Positions 60,541 to 64,000 of a stretch of DNA of 64,000 nt are shown piece by piece. This stretch comes from Symbiodinium natans (taxonomy: Eukaryota; Sar; Dinophyceae; Suessiales; Symbiodiniaceae): assembly GCA_905221605.1 (NCBI GenBank), contig CAJNDS010002163.1:437001-501000 (forward strand), read 5' to 3'. A model generated the notes under the pieces. The model saw only the letters and a list, made by a program, of their open reading frames with translations. It did no database searches and was not told the DNA's origin. A program made the position numbers and the translations under genes. Every line of letters starts with the position of its first letter. The stretch's first letter is position 1.

Positions 60541-60871
60541 AATGACAGACATTAGGCACGCCGAAACACCGAAGCAGGAACTGCCCTTACGATGCCCCTC
60601 GCGGTCGAGAGCGCAGTGCGAGCAACGATCAAAGAAGCCCCAGCTTGAAAAATCCCTCTCCTACCTCTCACACCAATCACTCAGAGCGCCATTGCTACCA
60701 ACCAAGACGCTGAGCCAGCTCCATTTTTGCACCCTCGACCCTCTAAGGCTCAAACCCGAAACCCTAAAACCCTACGTTAAACCAGGAACTGGAGCACGTG
60801 GTCATTTTCTGGTCTCAGCGGCTTGGTCTGCAAAGCTGATTCGCGCTCGGGGGGGCCGATGCTCGGGTTGA
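60541..60871 (+). CDS. Exon or ORF, Arg/Lys/Ser-rich, about 110 codons
   Basis: Begins after GTCTTATCCTAG with ATG at 60542: MTDIRHAETPKQELPLRCPS, then RSRAQCEQRSKKPQLEKSLS, later LLPTKTLSQLHFCTLDPLRL. From about 60755 the frame crosses heptamer-like sequence; a second acceptor GGTCTCAG near 60820 (AWSAKLIRARGGRCSG) suggests splicing there. One of the longest non-repetitive frames in the window. Confidence 0.5.
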
Positions 60872-61073
60872 GCTTAGGGGCTTAAAAGGGATAGGGTTCA
60901 GGGTTATTTAGGGTTTAGGGTTTAGGGTTATTTAGGGTTTAGGGTTTAGGGCCAGGGCTTAGGGTTTAGGACTGCGGCGGGACCGCTCCCATAGCATCCT
61001 TGAACCCTCAACCCTCAACCCTACACACTAAACCCAAAGTGCCCCTTTATAGTCCTTGTGAGGGCGGGTTGTC

Positions 61074-61394
61074 ATGGAGATTGGGGCTAAGCATTTCCCA
61101 GCGGGCTTCGATCATGGGCTCCCGCTCCTTTCCCAGCACATCTGCTGTATCACACCTCTCCAAAAGTTAGTTTCAACAAAGTTTTTAATTTTCAGCTTGA
61201 TTTGTTTACCCTTGATCCCCTTTTTCATCCTTATGAAGCCTTCAAGATTTAGTGCTTTTTCTGGGCCCCCAAACCCACCCCAGTCTCTCCCCCGAACATA
61301 GGTTCGCCACCTTGCTGGAGACAAATCTGATGATCTTCTTGAGTCTCGGCTGCACCTGGACCAGCGCACCCTTTGTCGCAACCCAAAGCGCTAA
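61074..61394 (+). CDS. ORF and terminal exon
   Basis: A 75-codon ATG frame, 61074-61301, includes FLIFSLICLPLIPFFILM, a membrane-like segment. Terminal exon 61302-61394 follows CTCCCCCGAACATAG and reads VRHLAGDKSDDLLESRLHLD, then QRTLCRNPKR, TAA. The second is the more credible; both may not belong together. Confidence 0.45.
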
Positions 61395-61497
61395 GCCCCA
61401 CGCCCCTCAGCCCTCCTTCTTCGAGTCCGCAACGACAGGAACCGCCCCATTATCTCACAACCTGGCACTTGACTGCGAGAAGAATTGATTGCGCATG

Positions 61498-61514
61498 TGT
61501 GTGTGTGTGTGTGT
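61498..61514. repeat. (GT)n adjoining a splice acceptor
   Basis: Eight or nine GT units run directly into GTGCAG. Confidence 0.9.
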
Positions 61515-61535
61515 GCAGGTAGGCAGGCAGTCAGG

Positions 61536-61907
61536 TAGGTAGGTGTGTGCAACTTTGTGACGACAAGTCGCAGTGGGCAGGGGCACGATCTGTCTATGGA
61601 ACTCCTGACCTGGTGAAGAAGTTGGGGACGTCCCACCAGTTTCTGCGCCAATATGCCCTCAATCATCTGAAAGCTTCAAGTGCTGAGGGACTGCACATGG
61701 GCAGCACTGATGTGGTAATAGGATGCACCGAGGATGGTGTACGGTGAACACAATATCCTTGGAGGTAGCCGTGCTGTCTGAAGCCAGTGTTGTATAAGCC
61801 AGTCAACTACCGTCTCGCGTTCGGCACACGTTCTTGCATCCCTGGGGCGGATCACCCTAGAATCCCACGCCATCGCTAAGAGCATGCCCAAACCTGAAAC
61901 CCCAAAG
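61536..61907 (+). CDS. Two-exon model, long well-formed exons
   Basis: Exon about 61536-61738: CVQLCDDKSQWAGARSVYGT, then PDLVKKLGTSHQFLRQYALN, then HLKASSAEGLHMGSTDVVIG, CTEDG, donor GGT/GTACGG. Intron 61739-61802, 64 nt. Exon 61803-61907: STTVSRSAHVLASLGRITLE, then SHAIAKSMPKPETPK, then GT. Phase 0. Codon mix and length make this the most protein-like model in the window, yet I do not recognise the family. A minus-strand frame overlaps 61676-61918. Confidence 0.6.
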
Positions 61908-62339
61908 GTCGCCAGCACTGAACTCGAAACTCTACTCTACTTAAGTTCAAGGGGGGTTGGGATTTAGGGGGGATCAGGGTCTGTTTAGGACCGGAAGCCA
62001 AGCCCTGAACCCCAACCCAGAAGGTTTAGGATTTAGGAATTTTGGGTTTTGGGGATCAGGGAGGGCTAGGGGCTGTGGCCCTAGGGCTTGGAAAATAGCA
62101 CAACCGTAGCTCCAGTTGTGCACCCCTAAACCCTAAGCCCTAAATCCCCCAAACCCTAAACGCTAAACCCAAACCCTAAACCCCCTTCTACCCAGGCCAG
62201 ACAAGAGGTAGGGCTTGCGCTGCATGCACCTCCGGTCATCCAAGTAATGCCTTTTTATACAGCATGCCTGATGGCAAAAGTAACGATAATATTTTCGGTG
62301 GGAAGTAGGCTGCCGTCGGCTCGTCTCGGGGGGTGGGGG

Positions 62340-62372
62340 TGACGATATACATAATAAAAAAACATCTATCTG

Positions 62373-62405
<33 letters not shown>

Positions 62406-62640
62406 GATGGATAGATAGAAATGGGAAAAACACACGTATACGTATCCACATATTTACATACCCACAGATACATGTCTACATACCTAAAGATATACGCAAG
62501 TTCGTACATAGATATTTGCGTATACACGTTGTACATGTATGCTCATATACTTTTCCGAATAATATACGCATATCCATGTGTAAAAAGAAGCTATACATGG
62601 GTGTATATATATATATGTATATGTAAAGGCCTTGACCAAC
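62340..62640. other. AT-rich stretch with TA microsatellites
   Basis: TATATATA runs at 62375-62402 and 62605-62622, GATA units, no exon seen. Confidence 0.7.
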
Positions 62641-62667
62641 AAACAAAGAAAATCTTTAGAGCCTCAG

Positions 62668-63344
62668 GGAAAGGCTTGGCGGAAACGCCGCGATTTTGTG
62701 GGCTCCGAGGTTTCGGGGTTCGGGACGTGAGGGTTTAGGGTTTCGGTTTCTGACCCTAGGCCCTAAACCCGAAACTATGAACCCTAAACCCTGGTGATGC
62801 TCCCAGGATTGCACGGGCATTCACACCGGAAGAGGCCGCGGGTTCAAAGCTGGAGCTTGGGGTTTGGGGGCTTGGTTTCTTAGGGACACTTGGAAATATT
62901 TCTTTATTTTGGGTACTATCATTCTTAAGAAACAGTGAAAATTAACATGATTGCCGGGGTTCCAAGTTCAATATAGGTTTTGGCAGGGGAAGGCACGGCT
63001 CGAGGCTACATCCTCAACCCTTCTGCGCCTGAAACTCTCGTAATATAGGGGTCGGAATAATTAGAATAATCAGTAATAGTTTCCCTTATGGTCCCTATAT
63101 AGTTATACGATAATAACCTCTCATAATTATTAAGGCCCCTATACTTGTCCCAAACAGCAGGGTTTAGGGCTGAGGGCTTTGCTTAACCCCCAAAACCCTG
63201 TTCTATTTATTTAGGCCCCTATACTAGTTCAACACAGCAGGGTTTAGTGCTGAGGGCTGAGGATTAACCCGTGCTAATCCCCTCAGATCCTCACACGGTG
63301 CAGGGACAAGGAATCACAGCGCCATGCGAAGTGTAGAAGTTTAG
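62668..63344 (+). CDS. Four-exon gene end, three in-phase junctions
   Basis: Exons 62668-62709 (ERLGGNAAILWAP), 62807-62861 (IARAFTPEEAAGSKLELG), 62987-63039 (GKARLEATSSTLLRLKL) and 63287-63344 (SSHGAGTRNHSAMRSVEV, TAG). Phases 2, 0 and 2 all agree. Intron 1 (97 nt) has G-type then C-type heptamers. Intron 3 begins with MITE L. The stop TAG is formed by the first TTTAGGG word of the next array. Alternative frames are open in exons 1 and 2, but only this one joins in phase. Product unknown. Confidence 0.6.
63040..63155. mobile_element. MITE L, AT-rich, starting at a splice donor
   Basis: TATAGGGGTCGGAATAATTA (63044-63063) and TAATTATTAAGGCCCCTATA (63124-63143) match in inverse at 17 of 20 bases. 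The donor GTAATATAGGGG coincides with the element start. The right end plus following CAGCAGGGTTTAG is duplicated at 63211-63259. Confidence 0.65.
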
Positions 63345-63349
63345 GGTTT

Positions 63350-63437
63350 AGGGTTGAGGGCTAAGGGCTTAGGGCTTGGGGTTCAGGGTTTAGGGTTTAG
63401 GGTTTAGGGTTTAGGGTTTAGGGTTTAGGCTTTAGGG
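63350..63437. repeat. TTTAGGG array
   Basis: Degenerate units followed by about eight canonical ones, directly after the stop codon at 63342-63344. Confidence 0.95.
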
Positions 63438-63652
63438 TGTCTCAATGAGTGGGCGCGCTGGTGCTGAAAGCACCCAGGCGCGCGCCCCGAGTTGCATAAG
63501 CCCACCCCCGCTGGCGCTCCACCCTCGCCTTAACCTCTACGGGTTTAGGGCTCTGATCGTGCTTTTGTTAATTTTTCTCTTGTCTATTGGTTGGGTTTAG
63601 AAGCTCGGCATCGATGCAGATCAACTACCCTGAAGCTCGCAGCCCCTAGGCA

Positions 63653-63982
63653 TTGCAAGGGAGATGTCTATCAGTCGAGGGCTGCTGGGAGAGCCAAAAG
63701 TCAGAGGTTTGGGCTTGGGGTTGGCTGCCGCCGTCGCCCTCTGTGATGCTGCGTGTTGGGCGGGGATTTGGAAAACTTGCTTGGAAGGGCGTGAAATCAG
63801 AGGTTTGCCTCATTCGAGGGCTTCTGGGAGGGCCAAAAAGTCAGAGGTTTGGGATTGGGTTGGCTGCCGCCTTCGCGCCTGAAGTCAAAGGGGTGGGATG
63901 GGCGGTTGCTGCTGCCTTCGCTTTCGCTGATGCTGCAGCTGGACCTTTGTGTGAGTCGTGGTGGCCTTGTGAGTCTTTTTAA
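63653..63982 (+). CDS. Possible coding tandem duplication
   Basis: GAGGGCTGCTGGGAGAGCC and GAGGGCTTCTGGGAGGGCC head two 67-base segments about 140 bases apart, both continuing GTCAGAGGTTTGGG and GGTTGGCTGCCGCC. A frame reads GLAAAFAPEVKGVGWAVAAA, then FAFADAAAGPLCESWWPCES near the window end. Could be an exon pair or a non-coding repeat. Confidence 0.3.
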   Translation: MQGRCLSVEGCWESQKSEVWAWGWLPPSPSVMLRVGRGFGKLAWKGVKSEVCLIRGLLGGPKSQRFGIGLAAAFAPEVKGVGWAVAAAFAFADAAAGPLCESWWPCESF

Positions 63983-64000
63983 AAGTCAAAAACCCAAAGG

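Overview
The window is a repeat-saturated nuclear segment of a eukaryote with plant-type telomere heptamers (TTTAGGG/CCCTAAA). Pure or degenerate heptamer tracts recur every few hundred bases from end to end, in both orientations. It is therefore not a chromosome end. There are no prokaryotic operons, ribosome-binding sites, rRNA or credible complete tRNA genes. Between the tracts lie short, unique, roughly 40-200 base segments that behave like spliced exons: open in at least one frame, preceded by ...(C/T)AG, followed by GT. Where several can be chained, codon phase often carries across the junctions. Tiny exons, GT-AG introns, inverted-repeat elements that start at splice donors, mid-range GC and TTTAGGG repeats suggest an alveolate or other alga-like protist (dinoflagellate or chromerid relatives are my best guess, low confidence). 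I cannot name the species.

Layout. 0-4.2 kb: a plus-strand model with Trp/Asp-rich exons. 5-10.6 kb: isolated exons, introner-like elements and the longest CCCTAAA array. 11-16.5 kb: several plus-strand exon chains, a MITE with perfect terminal repeats and a large AT-rich foldback. 17-19.2 kb: a plus-strand gene with a CCCH-like zinc finger split by introns. 20-29 kb: dense plus-strand exon chains. 29.6-31.3 kb: (AGT)n arrays and a 51-bp minisatellite. 31.5-42.4 kb: many phase-consistent exon chains. 42.66-43.77 kb: a (GT)n compound array holding a 100-N assembly gap. 44-51 kb: more exon chains, one with a class I histone-deacetylase-like GHPMKP motif. 51.1-51.86 kb: a (CA/CG)n array. 52-64 kb: dense exon chains, including two introns that coincide with or start at MITE-like elements. 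Almost all convincing models are on the plus strand.

The central observation is a link between telomere heptamers and splicing. Exons tend to have CCCTAAA-type sequence on their left and TTTAGGG-type on their right, so introns open with TTTAGGG and close with CCCTAAA. Such an intron could fold its ends together. Each TTTAGGG unit also contains a GG/GT donor and a TTTAG/G acceptor, and both repeats carry stops in all three frames. Some introns appear to be nothing but heptamers, and others are MITE-like elements, one with a telomere-like block inside it. Two dispersed-element copies contain telomere-like blocks that a sister copy lacks, so the blocks arrived after the elements.

Caveat: a single 60-120 base open frame in sequence of this composition is weak evidence, and several exons are open in two or three frames. 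Models that rest on phase-consistent chains deserve more trust than single exons. RNA reads and protein searches, which I cannot run, would decide. Stretches not listed hold degenerate heptamers, intron-like sequence or nothing I recognise.
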